Of a stretch of DNA of 44,768 bases, positions 33,543 through 40,503 are shown piece after piece. The stretch is from positions 43,092 to 87,859 of the forward strand of contig DBPQ01000025.1 of NCBI GenBank assembly GCA_002304945.1. The letters are read 5' to 3'. Every line of letters starts with the position of its first letter. The first letter of the stretch is position 1. The notes under the pieces were generated by a model. The model worked only from the letters and a program-made list of their open reading frames with translations, did no database searches and was not told the DNA's origin. Source of the stretch: Actinomycetales bacterium UBA1416. GTDB lineage: Bacteria > Actinomycetota > Actinomycetes > Actinomycetales > Actinomycetaceae. The position numbers and the translations under genes are program-made.

Positions 33543-34058
33543 TCACCTCTTCCCTTCGGCGGCGTCGTAGTAGGACTTCACGATCAGCTGGACCCACAGC
33601 GAGACCATGCGCGGGGCCACCTCAGCGAACGCGGGGTACACCGCCCGGCCCTGCGGGGTCCGGCGCGGCAGGTGCTTCATGGTGCGCCGGGTGACGGTGT
33701 GATACCCGGGCTTGGTGCGGTTCTTCCGCTCGTACCTCGAGTAGGCCATCCGGTTCGCGCCGAACTCCCACCCGGCGAAGTCCCGGCGCGGGACCACTCG
33801 CTTGCCGTCGCCGATGCCACGGGTGGACTGGGCTGCCATCGCCCTGGGCGGGTTGCCTGCCGCGATCCGCACCCCGGAGCCGAGGACCCGGTCGGACAGG
33901 CCACGCTCACCGGCCAAGTTGGACTTGACCTGATCCCGCCAGACCGGGTTCATCTTCTCGCGGGTGGCGGCGTTGATGCGCTTCTTCAGCTCCCGGTCCG
34001 CGGCCTTCATCGCCAGGACCGCGGCCTGAAGCTCGCGGGTGTCTCCGACCTTCAGCAC
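33543..34058 (-). CDS. Phage minor tail / HK97 gp10-like connector protein (tentative)
   Basis: This 171-residue basic protein starts with GTG 34058, overlapping the preceding TAG by one base. A helical N-terminus (ELQAAVLAMKAADRELKKRI) is followed by an Arg-rich, beta-type region with RRDFAGWEFGANRMAYSRYE and RRTPQGRAVYPAF. This arrangement resembles the HK97 gp10 family of neck and tail-completion proteins. It lies between the second tail-tube gene and the tape measure, the place where tail assembly chaperones are normally encoded, yet it is not acidic and shows no frameshift site, so it is not a chaperone pair. The role in virion assembly is inferred from position and weak similarity. Confidence 0.6.
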   Translation of the reverse strand: MLKVGDTRELQAAVLAMKAADRELKKRINAATREKMNPVWRDQVKSNLAGERGLSDRVLGSGVRIAAGNPPRAMAAQSTRGIGDGKRVVPRRDFAGWEFGANRMAYSRYERKNRTKPGYHTVTRRTMKHLPRRTPQGRAVYPAFAEVAPRMVSLWVQLIVKSYYDAAEGKR

Positions 34059-34450
34059 TAGACCACCATGCCCAGCTCAGGCTCATCGAAGAGCGGCATG
34101 GTGGCAGTGGCGGTGGCGAGCTGGTTGGTCACCCCACCGACCTGACCGGGGACGATCATCACGTCGGCCCTGACGGACTTCCCGCCCGCCACCGGGGTGA
34201 AGATGATCTCCTTGGTCTCGGTGACGTGCTCCAACAGGTACATGGTCAGGGAGCCGTCCGCGAGGTCCTGCAGGTAGGACAGGGTCACGGTCCAGCGGAT
34301 GGAGTCGAAGACCGGGAAACCGGCGATGTCGCACAGTCCGCGGTGCCACGTCCAGGAGACCTGCGGGGTGAAGACCGCCTGGGCGATGGCGGCGGTGAAG
34401 TCGTCGGCCGCGATCGTCAGGACCGCGTTCTTCAGCACGTAGGGCTGCAC
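34058..34450 (-). CDS. Second tail tube-like protein, paralogue of the neighbouring major tail protein
   Basis: This 130-residue protein aligns along its whole length with the N-terminal domain of the next gene upstream: YVLKNAVLTIAADDFTAAI here against YSLKNATLSIAADEYTAAV there, then LQDLADGSLTMYLLE against VQDLAPGGLLRYLLD, and FTPVAGGKSVRADVMIVPG against FTPKTAGPSIAATLVVSPG. It lacks the Ig-like C-terminal domain. It probably has the tail-tube fold and could form a terminal ring, a tail-completion ring or a second tube component. The GTG at 34450 follows AGGAGGTGGAGGA. A strong hairpin lies in the gap between the two paralogues. Confidence 0.75.
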   Translation of the reverse strand: MQPYVLKNAVLTIAADDFTAAIAQAVFTPQVSWTWHRGLCDIAGFPVFDSIRWTVTLSYLQDLADGSLTMYLLEHVTETKEIIFTPVAGGKSVRADVMIVPGQVGGVTNQLATATATMPLFDEPELGMVV

Positions 34451-34473
34451 TCCTCCACCTCCTCCTGCTGGGG

Positions 34474-34512
34474 TCCCGCCGCCCGGGGGAAGGACGCGCC
34501 CGGGCGGCGGGA
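34474..34512 (-). terminator. 14-bp hairpin between the two tail-tube genes (attenuator-like)
   Basis: TCCCGCCGCCCGGG and CCCGGGCGGCGGGA form a perfect 14-bp stem with an 11-nt loop, placed 7 bp after the major tail stop and about 24 bp before the next start. It would reduce transcription into the downstream tail genes or stabilise the 3' end of the abundant tail-tube message. No T tract is present. Confidence 0.6.
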
Positions 34513-34519
34513 GGTTGGG

Positions 34520-35170
34520 CTACGCGGCGGTGTAGGCGTGAGCCGCGGACACCCCGGCGGCGTTGGTGACCGTGATGTCGGTGGCGCCGGTGATCGTGGC
34601 GGGCACGATGGCCACGAGGGTGTGGGAGTCCACGACGACGAAGTCCGCCGCGACGGCGTCGAAGTCCACGTCGGTGGTCCCGGTGAAGTTGTACCCGGAC
34701 AGGACGACCTGGTCGCCCACGGCAGCACCGGAGGGCAGGGCGCCGGTGATGACCGGGACGGCCGCGGCAGTGTCGGTGAAGACCGGCTTGGTGGAGACCA
34801 GCGTGACCGAGGCGGTGGTCAGGTCCGCGCCCGCGGTTCCACCGATGGAGCCGGGCGAGACCACGAGGGTGGCGGCGATGGAAGGGCCGGCGGTCTTCGG
34901 GGTGAAGACCACCGCCTTGGACTCCCCGTCGTTGTCCAGGAGGTAGCGCAGCAGACCACCCGGGGCGAGGTCCTGGACGAAGCCGATGGTGCAGTTCCAC
35001 TCGGCGGTGGACTGGTCCTTGTGGGCCACGCCATCGATGGTGCGAACCGTCGAGGTGGCGGTGGACGGACTGAACTCCACCTGGGTGACCGCGGCGGTGT
35101 ACTCGTCCGCCGCGATGGACAGGGTGGCGTTCTTCAGGCTGTACGGGGTGGTGAGCGGCACAACGGCCAT
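34520..35170 (-). CDS. Major tail (tube) protein with C-terminal IPT/TIG Ig-like domain
   Basis: This 216-residue protein has a tail-tube domain (residues 1-128) and an Ig-like domain (about 133-216). The second part begins VPVITGALPSGAAVGDQVVL, then SGYNFTGTTDVDFDAVAADF and DITVTNAAGVS, which is the IPT/TIG pattern with its typical GxNF turn. Ig-like domains on tail tubes face outward in many siphoviruses and are thought to bind cell-surface polysaccharides weakly. The ATG at 35170 is 2 bp after the upstream stop, and AGGAGA lies just before it. A shorter paralogue without the Ig-like domain follows. Confidence 0.85.
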   Translation of the reverse strand: MAVVPLTTPYSLKNATLSIAADEYTAAVTQVEFSPSTATSTVRTIDGVAHKDQSTAEWNCTIGFVQDLAPGGLLRYLLDNDGESKAVVFTPKTAGPSIAATLVVSPGSIGGTAGADLTTASVTLVSTKPVFTDTAAAVPVITGALPSGAAVGDQVVLSGYNFTGTTDVDFDAVAADFVVVDSHTLVAIVPATITGATDITVTNAAGVSAAHAYTAA

Positions 35171-35172
35171 GG

Positions 35173-35538
35173 TCAGTCTCCTATCGTTGCCACGGCCGTG
35201 ACCGTGATGTTGTATCCGTGGGTGGTGTCATTCAGGACGCCCCGCTGGCACTCGGACCAGTCGGCCCAGCCCAGTGGAGCGAGTGCGGCCAGGACGTCGT
35301 CCAGGCCCTCGTCGAGCGCGTCGTCCGCCTTGTCGGGGTCCTCGGTCGGCACGACCACCCACACCTCCAGCCCGACCTGGACGTGGTCCTTGCCCCAGTC
35401 GGTGCGGCGGGTGAAGGACTGTTGCCACACGCCCACGGTGGGGCGGGTGACGCCGTCGAGGACGCCCTTGGAGCCGGTGACCCGGTAGGCGGGCAGCGCG
35501 GCCGCCAGTGCCTCGCGAAGCTCGGTACGTGCGCTCAC
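35173..35538 (-). CDS. Phage tail terminator-like protein
   Basis: This 121-residue protein begins SARTELREALAAALPAYRV and has alternating strands (VQVGLEVWVVVPTEDP, YNITVTAVATIGD) around an acidic helix (DKADDALDEGLDDVLAALAP). Size, fold pattern and position directly before the tail-tube gene fit the tail terminator (gpU/gp17-like) family, which caps the tail where it joins the head. The GTG at 35538 overlaps the preceding stop by four bases (GTGA); an in-frame GTG lies 9 bp upstream. The assignment is from context and general pattern. Confidence 0.65.
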   Translation of the reverse strand: MSARTELREALAAALPAYRVTGSKGVLDGVTRPTVGVWQQSFTRRTDWGKDHVQVGLEVWVVVPTEDPDKADDALDEGLDDVLAALAPLGWADWSECQRGVLNDTTHGYNITVTAVATIGD

Positions 35539-35855
35539 TTCACCCACGGTCCCCTCTTGGGTCGCAGCAGGTTCTTCACGGTCCAGTCCATCGGGAACAC
35601 CTGGACCGCCTGCCCGTCGATGCCGATCTGGTCACCGGACCCGGCCATCGTGGAGCGGTACAGCGCCCGGGCCTGCAGACACTGGGCGTGCAGGTAGTTA
35701 TCCGGTGCCACCTCCACCTGCGGGGCGTAGGCGTCACACTGGACGGCGGCGGAGGCGAGCAGGGCTGCCAGCTCGTCGAGGTCGAGGTCCACCGCGCCGG
35801 GCCAGTACCGCGCCACCATGGTGACGTTGCTGGGGGTCAGCCATCCTGCGGTCAT
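35535..35855 (-). CDS. Head-tail connector (gp6-like adaptor)
   Basis: This 106-residue protein is mostly helical, with DLDELAALLASAAVQCDAYA, then YLHAQCLQARALYRSTMAG and a C-terminal strand DGQAVQVFPMDWTVKNLLRP. This is the usual layout of HK97 gp6-like adaptors that form a ring under the portal. The gene stands directly after the capsid gene, its usual place. The ATG at 35855 has a strong GGAGGAGGTG upstream. The stop overlaps the next gene's start (GTGA). Confidence 0.75.
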   Translation of the reverse strand: MTAGWLTPSNVTMVARYWPGAVDLDLDELAALLASAAVQCDAYAPQVEVAPDNYLHAQCLQARALYRSTMAGSGDQIGIDGQAVQVFPMDWTVKNLLRPKRGPWVK

Positions 35856-35890
35856 CCCTGCTCACCTCCTCCGATCGTCCGTTGTCAGGC

Positions 35891-37573
35891 TCAGGCGCGC
35901 CGCGTCCAGGTCACGGTGCCGTCCGAGACTGTGCCGCCCACGATGGTCGCCGAGACGTCCGGGGCGGCGGTGTGGGAGGTGCCCGCCGTGGTGACCTCGA
36001 GGGTCTTCCCGGACAGGACCACGACATCGCCCTTGACGTAGGCGGTGGAGTTGTCGCGCGCCGCGGGGGCCACGAGGACCAGTCCGTCGGCGTCGTGGAT
36101 GTTCACGGCGTAGTAGCCGAACACTCCGGCGTCGATGCCACCCAGGGTGATGTTCTCGGCCTCCACCCGGATCGGGGCGCCGCCACCCAGCTCGTGCACG
36201 GTGACCGCGTCCTTCACACCCACGATGACCTGCCCGATGTTCAGCGACGAGGACGGCAGGATCTTGAAGTTCTGCAGGCTCCCGTCCTCCAGTCCCAGCG
36301 CCGCGTTCAGGTACGCCAGGGCGTCGTCGGAACGGGTCAGGATGAGGTCCCGGTACAGCGAGGACTCGACGATGGCGAACGTGGGCGGGGTGTCCGTGCC
36401 GGACAGGACCTCCAGGGCGCCGTCCACGATGGAGACCATCGCCGCGGACACGCCCGTCGGGACGGTGCCCCGGGTGATCGTGTTCTTCACAGCCTGGGTG
36501 CGGATGTCGGCCAGGACCTCGGCGTCGGAGACTCGCGAGTAGGACTCGGTCATCGCGGCGTAGTAGGACTGGAAGAAGCCGGCGTCCCCGAAGTCCTTGT
36601 GCTTGCGGTCGATGTCGTGGGCACCGGCGATCCGCTCGGCGGTGATGTCCACTTCCTCGGTGGCGACGTCGGCGGACGGCACCGCGGTCTTGTCGCCGAG
36701 ATAGGCGGCCACGGCGGGCTTGGTGACCCAGCGCCACCCCTTGACCTTGAAGGAGGTCAGCGGCGCGGAGTTGAACAGCGGGATGATCTTGCGCTGGTGG
36801 GCCTTGCCGGACCACAGCTCGCCCACGAACTGGGGCTGCTCCATGCCGACGGTGTCGGCGGGGACGATGTCGGACAGCGCGGCCAGCATGCGGGACTGCC
36901 CGCCCTGCTGGAACGCGGAGGCCAGCGTCTTGAAGACCTCACCCTTGGTGGGCTCGGGCTTGGTGGCCTTGGAAGCGGCGAGCCCACCAGCGGGGGCCGT
37001 CGCGGCGGTCATGGACTCTGCCACGGTGTTCTCCTTCGGTTCGGGCTCTTCGCCCTCGGTGTTGTCCTCGGCAGGATCGTCGAGGGCGTTCTCGGTGATG
37101 GACTCCTCCACCTGGGGGTCCTCCGGCAGCTCGCCGGCGTCAGCAGCCACGAGGAGCGCGGAGGGGAAGGCGGGCTCCACGACCGCGCCAGCACCCGTCA
37201 GGGCGCCTCCCACGAGGCGACCGGCCCGGATGACCGGGTCGTCAATCTCCACGCTCACAGCGGCACGCAGGCCCTCGTGGGCCTCCTCGAGCAGGTCGTC
37301 CCCGGTGCGGGTGCGGGCCACAGCGAACGTGGCCACCAGCCCGGCGTCGGCCTCCTCCACGGACACGCCCCGCCCGACCGGGCGCTTGCGGTCGTGCTCG
37401 ATGTTCAGGCGCAGCGAGGACGCATCCTCCGGCAGGGTGACCGAGCCCTTCGAGGCGGTCACGGTGCCGACGTTGGTGCGCCCCGGCTCCCCGTACGGGA
37501 GCAGGAGGTAGGTCAGGGTGCGCTCATCGCGCGATGCCTTCAGCAGGGTGCCGGTGGCCTGGATCGTCGTCAT
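35891..37573 (-). CDS. Fused prohead protease - HK97-type major capsid protein with C-terminal decoration-like domain
   Basis: One 560-residue protein covers three functions. Residues 1-145 resemble the HK97 prohead protease, with candidate catalytic His60 (LRLNIEHDRKRPVG) and Ser107 (LRAAVSVEID) 47 residues apart, near the usual spacing. Residues 146-200 are an acidic, disordered linker like a delta or scaffold region. Residues 205-500 fit the HK97 capsid fold (VFKTLASAFQQGG, KVKGWRWVTKPAVAAYLGDK, TFAIVESSLYRDLILTR). Residues 503-560 (STAYVKGDVVVLSGKTLEVT then GGTVSDGTVTWT) resemble small carbohydrate-binding-like decoration modules. The ATG at 37573 lies 2 bp after the portal stop. Self-cleavage would be needed to release mature capsid; cleavage sites cannot be assigned. 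Confidence 0.85.
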   Translation of the reverse strand: MTTIQATGTLLKASRDERTLTYLLLPYGEPGRTNVGTVTASKGSVTLPEDASSLRLNIEHDRKRPVGRGVSVEEADAGLVATFAVARTRTGDDLLEEAHEGLRAAVSVEIDDPVIRAGRLVGGALTGAGAVVEPAFPSALLVAADAGELPEDPQVEESITENALDDPAEDNTEGEEPEPKENTVAESMTAATAPAGGLAASKATKPEPTKGEVFKTLASAFQQGGQSRMLAALSDIVPADTVGMEQPQFVGELWSGKAHQRKIIPLFNSAPLTSFKVKGWRWVTKPAVAAYLGDKTAVPSADVATEEVDITAERIAGAHDIDRKHKDFGDAGFFQSYYAAMTESYSRVSDAEVLADIRTQAVKNTITRGTVPTGVSAAMVSIVDGALEVLSGTDTPPTFAIVESSLYRDLILTRSDDALAYLNAALGLEDGSLQNFKILPSSSLNIGQVIVGVKDAVTVHELGGGAPIRVEAENITLGGIDAGVFGYYAVNIHDADGLVLVAPAARDNSTAYVKGDVVVLSGKTLEVTTAGTSHTAAPDVSATIVGGTVSDGTVTWTRRA

Positions 37574-37575
37574 GG

Positions 37576-38619
37576 TCAGTCCTCGCTCACAGGCCCGGAG
37601 GCCGGCTGGGTCGGGGTGGACAGGTAGGTCAGGTCGAAGGCGATGCGCGTGCCCGCCGGGGTCACGTCGTCCATCGACAGGCGCGCCTCGATCGGGGTGG
37701 CCCAGAAGGCGAGCGAGAGGTCCACCAGCTCGTTACGGGAGCCCTCCTTGGTGGAGTACGTCAGCGAGGCCGTGGAGGTGGAGCCCTCCAGCAGGGCCGC
37801 GGGGACGCCGAGGTAGTTCGCGAAGTCCAGCCGGGAGGCGTTCCGGCCGTTGACGAAGAGGTCCGTGGGGGTGTTCCCGTGCACCTTCGTCTCGATCTCG
37901 GCCGGGGTGAGCGCGGTGCCACCCAGGCGGCGGGCCTCCTCCCAGGAGTCCACCAGCGCGTCCTGCTCGTCGTCGGTGAGCTGGGCGTTGACATCGGTGA
38001 TGTGCAGCTCGATCAACGGGACCGGCGCATCCACCCGCGAGGCCCACGCCCGGGACATCGCGCGGGCGGCCTTGATGTCGTCCGACGCGATGTCGAGGAG
38101 ACCGTCCTGGGGTCCTTCGAAGTACAGGACCTCCTCGGCGGTCACGGTCTTGCCGTTGACGAGGATGCCGAGGGAGTCGGGGTCCACCTGCCAGTACTCG
38201 CGGGGGACGCGGACGGCGTCGAGGATGTTGTCCCTCGTGCCACGCTGGACCGCCCACAAGCTGTTGCCGTAGAAGATCAGGTCATCGAGGGTCCACGCCA
38301 TCCGCACCTGCGGGGCCACCTGCGAGTTGGTGCGGTACATCCACGCATCCGGGGCGAGCTGGGTGGCGCCGCGGAACTTGGCCAGCGGCTGCCGGGCCAG
38401 CGTCCCCACGATCAGCGCCCGGCCCTTCGCAATCGCCGGGACCTTCATGGCCTCGGCGCGGGAGACGAGGGTGACGTCGCCGCCGAAGATGTCGCTATAG
38501 GCGATCTTCGAGAGCGCGGTGGTCGTCCACGGCGAGGAGATCGAGGAGTAGACGGGACTGGCGTCACTCTGGAGGGCCGTCACCCGGCTGGCCAATCGGA
38601 ACGCGTCCCACAGCGCCAT
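37576..38619 (-). CDS. Phage portal protein (HK97 family)
   Basis: This 347-residue protein forms the dodecameric DNA channel at the capsid vertex. Family features are KVPAIAKGRALIVGTLARQPL near residues 58-78, WTLDDLIFYGNSLWAV near 106-121, and GLLDIASDDIKAARAM near 156-171. It is somewhat short for a portal but has no obvious truncation. The ATG at 38619 is chosen because GAGGGG lies 5 bp upstream; a GTG two codons earlier overlaps that site. A possible promoter sharing an 11-bp sequence with the repressor promoter lies upstream. It is followed by the capsid fusion gene after 2 bp. Confidence 0.88.
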   Translation of the reverse strand: MALWDAFRLASRVTALQSDASPVYSSISSPWTTTALSKIAYSDIFGGDVTLVSRAEAMKVPAIAKGRALIVGTLARQPLAKFRGATQLAPDAWMYRTNSQVAPQVRMAWTLDDLIFYGNSLWAVQRGTRDNILDAVRVPREYWQVDPDSLGILVNGKTVTAEEVLYFEGPQDGLLDIASDDIKAARAMSRAWASRVDAPVPLIELHITDVNAQLTDDEQDALVDSWEEARRLGGTALTPAEIETKVHGNTPTDLFVNGRNASRLDFANYLGVPAALLEGSTSTASLTYSTKEGSRNELVDLSLAFWATPIEARLSMDDVTPAGTRIAFDLTYLSTPTQPASGPVSED

Positions 38620-38649
38620 GCGCACCCCTCGCTTGGAGGATTCCTACAA

Positions 38650-38660
38650 GATCAGCATAC
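38650..38660 (-). promoter_or_regulatory. Candidate promoter before the portal gene
   Basis: In the 89-bp gap between terminase and portal, the minus strand reads GTATGCTGATC. The same 11-mer stands at the repressor promoter (44171-44181, plus strand), where TATGCT is a -10-like element. No clear -35 is visible. This could start a separate structural-gene transcript. Confidence 0.4.
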
Positions 38661-38708
38661 CGCACTACCCTGACATCTACGAGCAGCAATCCGGCGTTTC
38701 GCCTGCAA

Positions 38709-40130
38709 TCATGCGGAAGTAGCGCGGCGGATCGTGATGGGCCGGCGCTCCGGTGTTTGGTCGAACTCCCACAACGCGAGCGACGCGGCCACCAGTGGGG
38801 CGATGTCGTTCGCGGAGGCCTTGCGCGCGAAGTACCGTCCGCCCTCCGACTGCCGCCACGCCGCACCCTCAGCCGCCGAGGTCAGCGAGCCCTGGTCGAA
38901 GTGGCGGAGCTTGCCGTCAGCCAGCGCCGAGACGAGGGCCTGGGTGGCGCCCTGCATGTCCCTCGCCGGGGAGGAGATGACCTTGACCCCACGCATCCGG
39001 TCCACCTCGGTGGCCGGGCCATGGTTCGCGCCGATGCCGTCATACCGGATCGGGAGGTGGTGCTTCTTGCCGATGCCGTGCACGGTCCTCGCGAGCCACG
39101 AGACGCCCTGACGGTGCTCCAGGATGCCGATGTACGCCACGCCTTCCTCGTCCCGCCACGCGGCACAGACGGCGGCGGAGGAGGAGTCGGGGGCGACGTC
39201 GTACGCCACGCCGAACCGCTCCGGCAGCGGGACCTGGGGAACGGCGCCAGCGTTCCATGCCTCCATGTCGATCGCCGACGTCGTCCCATCGGCAGGCCAC
39301 TGCCCGGCGTACTCGGCAGCGAAGTCGAAGGGTGACATCCCGGCGAACCGCTCCCGCATGACCTCCATCGTGGTCAGGCCCGAGGAGATACCCGGGTGGA
39401 CCTTGCGGAGAAGCTTCTCATTCAGGGTGCCATCTTCGTTGGTGATGAGCTGGTCATCGCCGATGGTGTAGTCCACCAGCCCGTACCCGGACCTGCCCTC
39501 ACGTCCTGCCACCAGCGCATCCCACAGCAGGCCCGCACGCGCCCGCCCCGGCGTCCCGATGATCCACACCTGGGCGCCCGGCCGGGTGTCCATAGTGGGG
39601 AACGCGCCTGCCCGGAGGTCCGCGGCCAGCTCGGGGGCGATGTGCCCGGCCTCCTCGAAGATCAGGAGGTCCGCGGCCTGCGAACGGTAGGACAGCGGGG
39701 ATGGGGTGACCGGGCGCCACGTCGAACCGTTGGACCAGCGCAGCTCCTCGGTGCCGTTCGCCACGCGCGCCTTGTACGGGCGGTCCTCGTCCTCCATCCC
39801 GACGTACTTCTGGTCCAGCATCTGCACCACCTCACGCCACATGCGGCGGGCGATGTCGCCAGTCTGGGCCGTCGAGATGATCTTGTAGCCGGGACGGCTG
39901 ACCATCCGGCCGAGGGCGAGCATCGTCGTCGAGGTGGTCTTGGCCGCCCGCCTCGGAACCTGCACCGCCAGTTGCCGGTACAGCGGCTTGCCATCCTTCT
40001 TACAGGCCTGGGCAACCTGGGCGATGAACACTCCCTGCGGCTTCAGGTCGAAGCTCAGCAACTCCGCCCCGATGTAGGCCTCTTCGAGGTCCACCCCGCG
40101 GGGAATCTTGGACACGTGCGCCGGCCTCAT
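38709..40130 (-). CDS. Phage terminase large subunit
   Basis: This 473-residue packaging motor has an N-terminal ATPase and a C-terminal nuclease. The Walker A-like segment is VQVPRRAAKTTSTTML at about residues 56-71, and Walker B with the catalytic Glu is LLIFEEAGH at 155-163. The nuclease aspartates include VAYDVAPDSS near 292 and RYDGIGANHG near 345. The ATG at 40130 has GGAGG 6 bp upstream. It overlaps the stop of a 32-residue ORF by four bases (ATGA). No recognisable small terminase subunit precedes it. DNA packaging for this element therefore either uses a small subunit I cannot recognise or one supplied by another phage. Confidence 0.93.
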   Translation of the reverse strand: MRPAHVSKIPRGVDLEEAYIGAELLSFDLKPQGVFIAQVAQACKKDGKPLYRQLAVQVPRRAAKTTSTTMLALGRMVSRPGYKIISTAQTGDIARRMWREVVQMLDQKYVGMEDEDRPYKARVANGTEELRWSNGSTWRPVTPSPLSYRSQAADLLIFEEAGHIAPELAADLRAGAFPTMDTRPGAQVWIIGTPGRARAGLLWDALVAGREGRSGYGLVDYTIGDDQLITNEDGTLNEKLLRKVHPGISSGLTTMEVMRERFAGMSPFDFAAEYAGQWPADGTTSAIDMEAWNAGAVPQVPLPERFGVAYDVAPDSSSAAVCAAWRDEEGVAYIGILEHRQGVSWLARTVHGIGKKHHLPIRYDGIGANHGPATEVDRMRGVKVISSPARDMQGATQALVSALADGKLRHFDQGSLTSAAEGAAWRQSEGGRYFARKASANDIAPLVAASLALWEFDQTPERRPITIRRATSA

Positions 40131-40225
40131 GCGATCCTCCAAAGTATCTTGACGTCGAGAGAGAGAAAGGCAGTGGACGACACGCGCGGACTGTCCGGCG
40201 ACCTCAAAAGCTCTGTCATCGTCAC
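40127..40225 (-). CDS. 32-residue ORF coupled between HNH and terminase genes
   Basis: A 33-codon frame starting with GTG 40225 encodes MTMTELLRSPDSPRVSSTAF followed by LSLDVKILWRIA. Its start overlaps the HNH stop by four bases (GTGA), and its stop overlaps the terminase ATG (ATGA). The terminase ribosome site lies inside it. It occupies the place of a small terminase subunit but is far too short for the usual 100-170 residues. It may be a remnant or simply a translational bridge that keeps ribosomes flowing into the terminase gene. Coding status rests on the double overlap. Confidence 0.45.
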   Translation of the reverse strand: MTMTELLRSPDSPRVSSTAFLSLDVKILWRIA

Positions 40226-40503
40226 CACTTCAGCGGCCTCTCTTCGAGTCGGCGCGTCACCTCGGGGGCGCGGCGGGCGTTGGTCAGCTCGGCGCCACGC
40301 TTCCCGCCGGCGGCCAGGTTGCACTTCGCATGTGCGGGCCATGTCTCGGTGCCACCTAGCTCGCGTGGGACTGGCCAGTGGTCAACGTGCCATGACTGCT
40401 CGGGCAGCACCGGCTTACGGCACCGGCAGCACGGGACAGGCAGGCGCGCAGCCCAGAAGGCGCGGGCCTTGCGGACGGTGGACCCGGACCACGAGGCGCT
40501 CAC
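40222..40503 (-). CDS. HNH endonuclease
   Basis: This 93-residue protein has the complete HNH layout. CCRCRKP (about residues 25-31) supplies a zinc-binding cysteine pair, WHVDHWPVPRELGGTE (near 39-54) the catalytic histidines, and HAKCNLAAGGKRG the last Asn/His helix. HNH proteins encoded beside the large terminase are known in HK97-like phages to assist terminase cleavage during packaging, and position here fits that role. The GTG at 40503 overlaps the previous stop (GTGA), and the end overlaps the next small ORF, so translation is coupled. Confidence 0.88.
   Translation of the reverse strand: MSASWSGSTVRKARAFWAARLPVPCCRCRKPVLPEQSWHVDHWPVPRELGGTETWPAHAKCNLAAGGKRGAELTNARRAPEVTRRLEERPLKW

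Noticed and set aside
33543..34058. Tail assembly chaperone with programmed frameshift before the tape measure
   Set aside because: The protein is basic and Arg-rich, has no slippery heptamer at its end, and the tape measure starts 3 bp later in its own frame.
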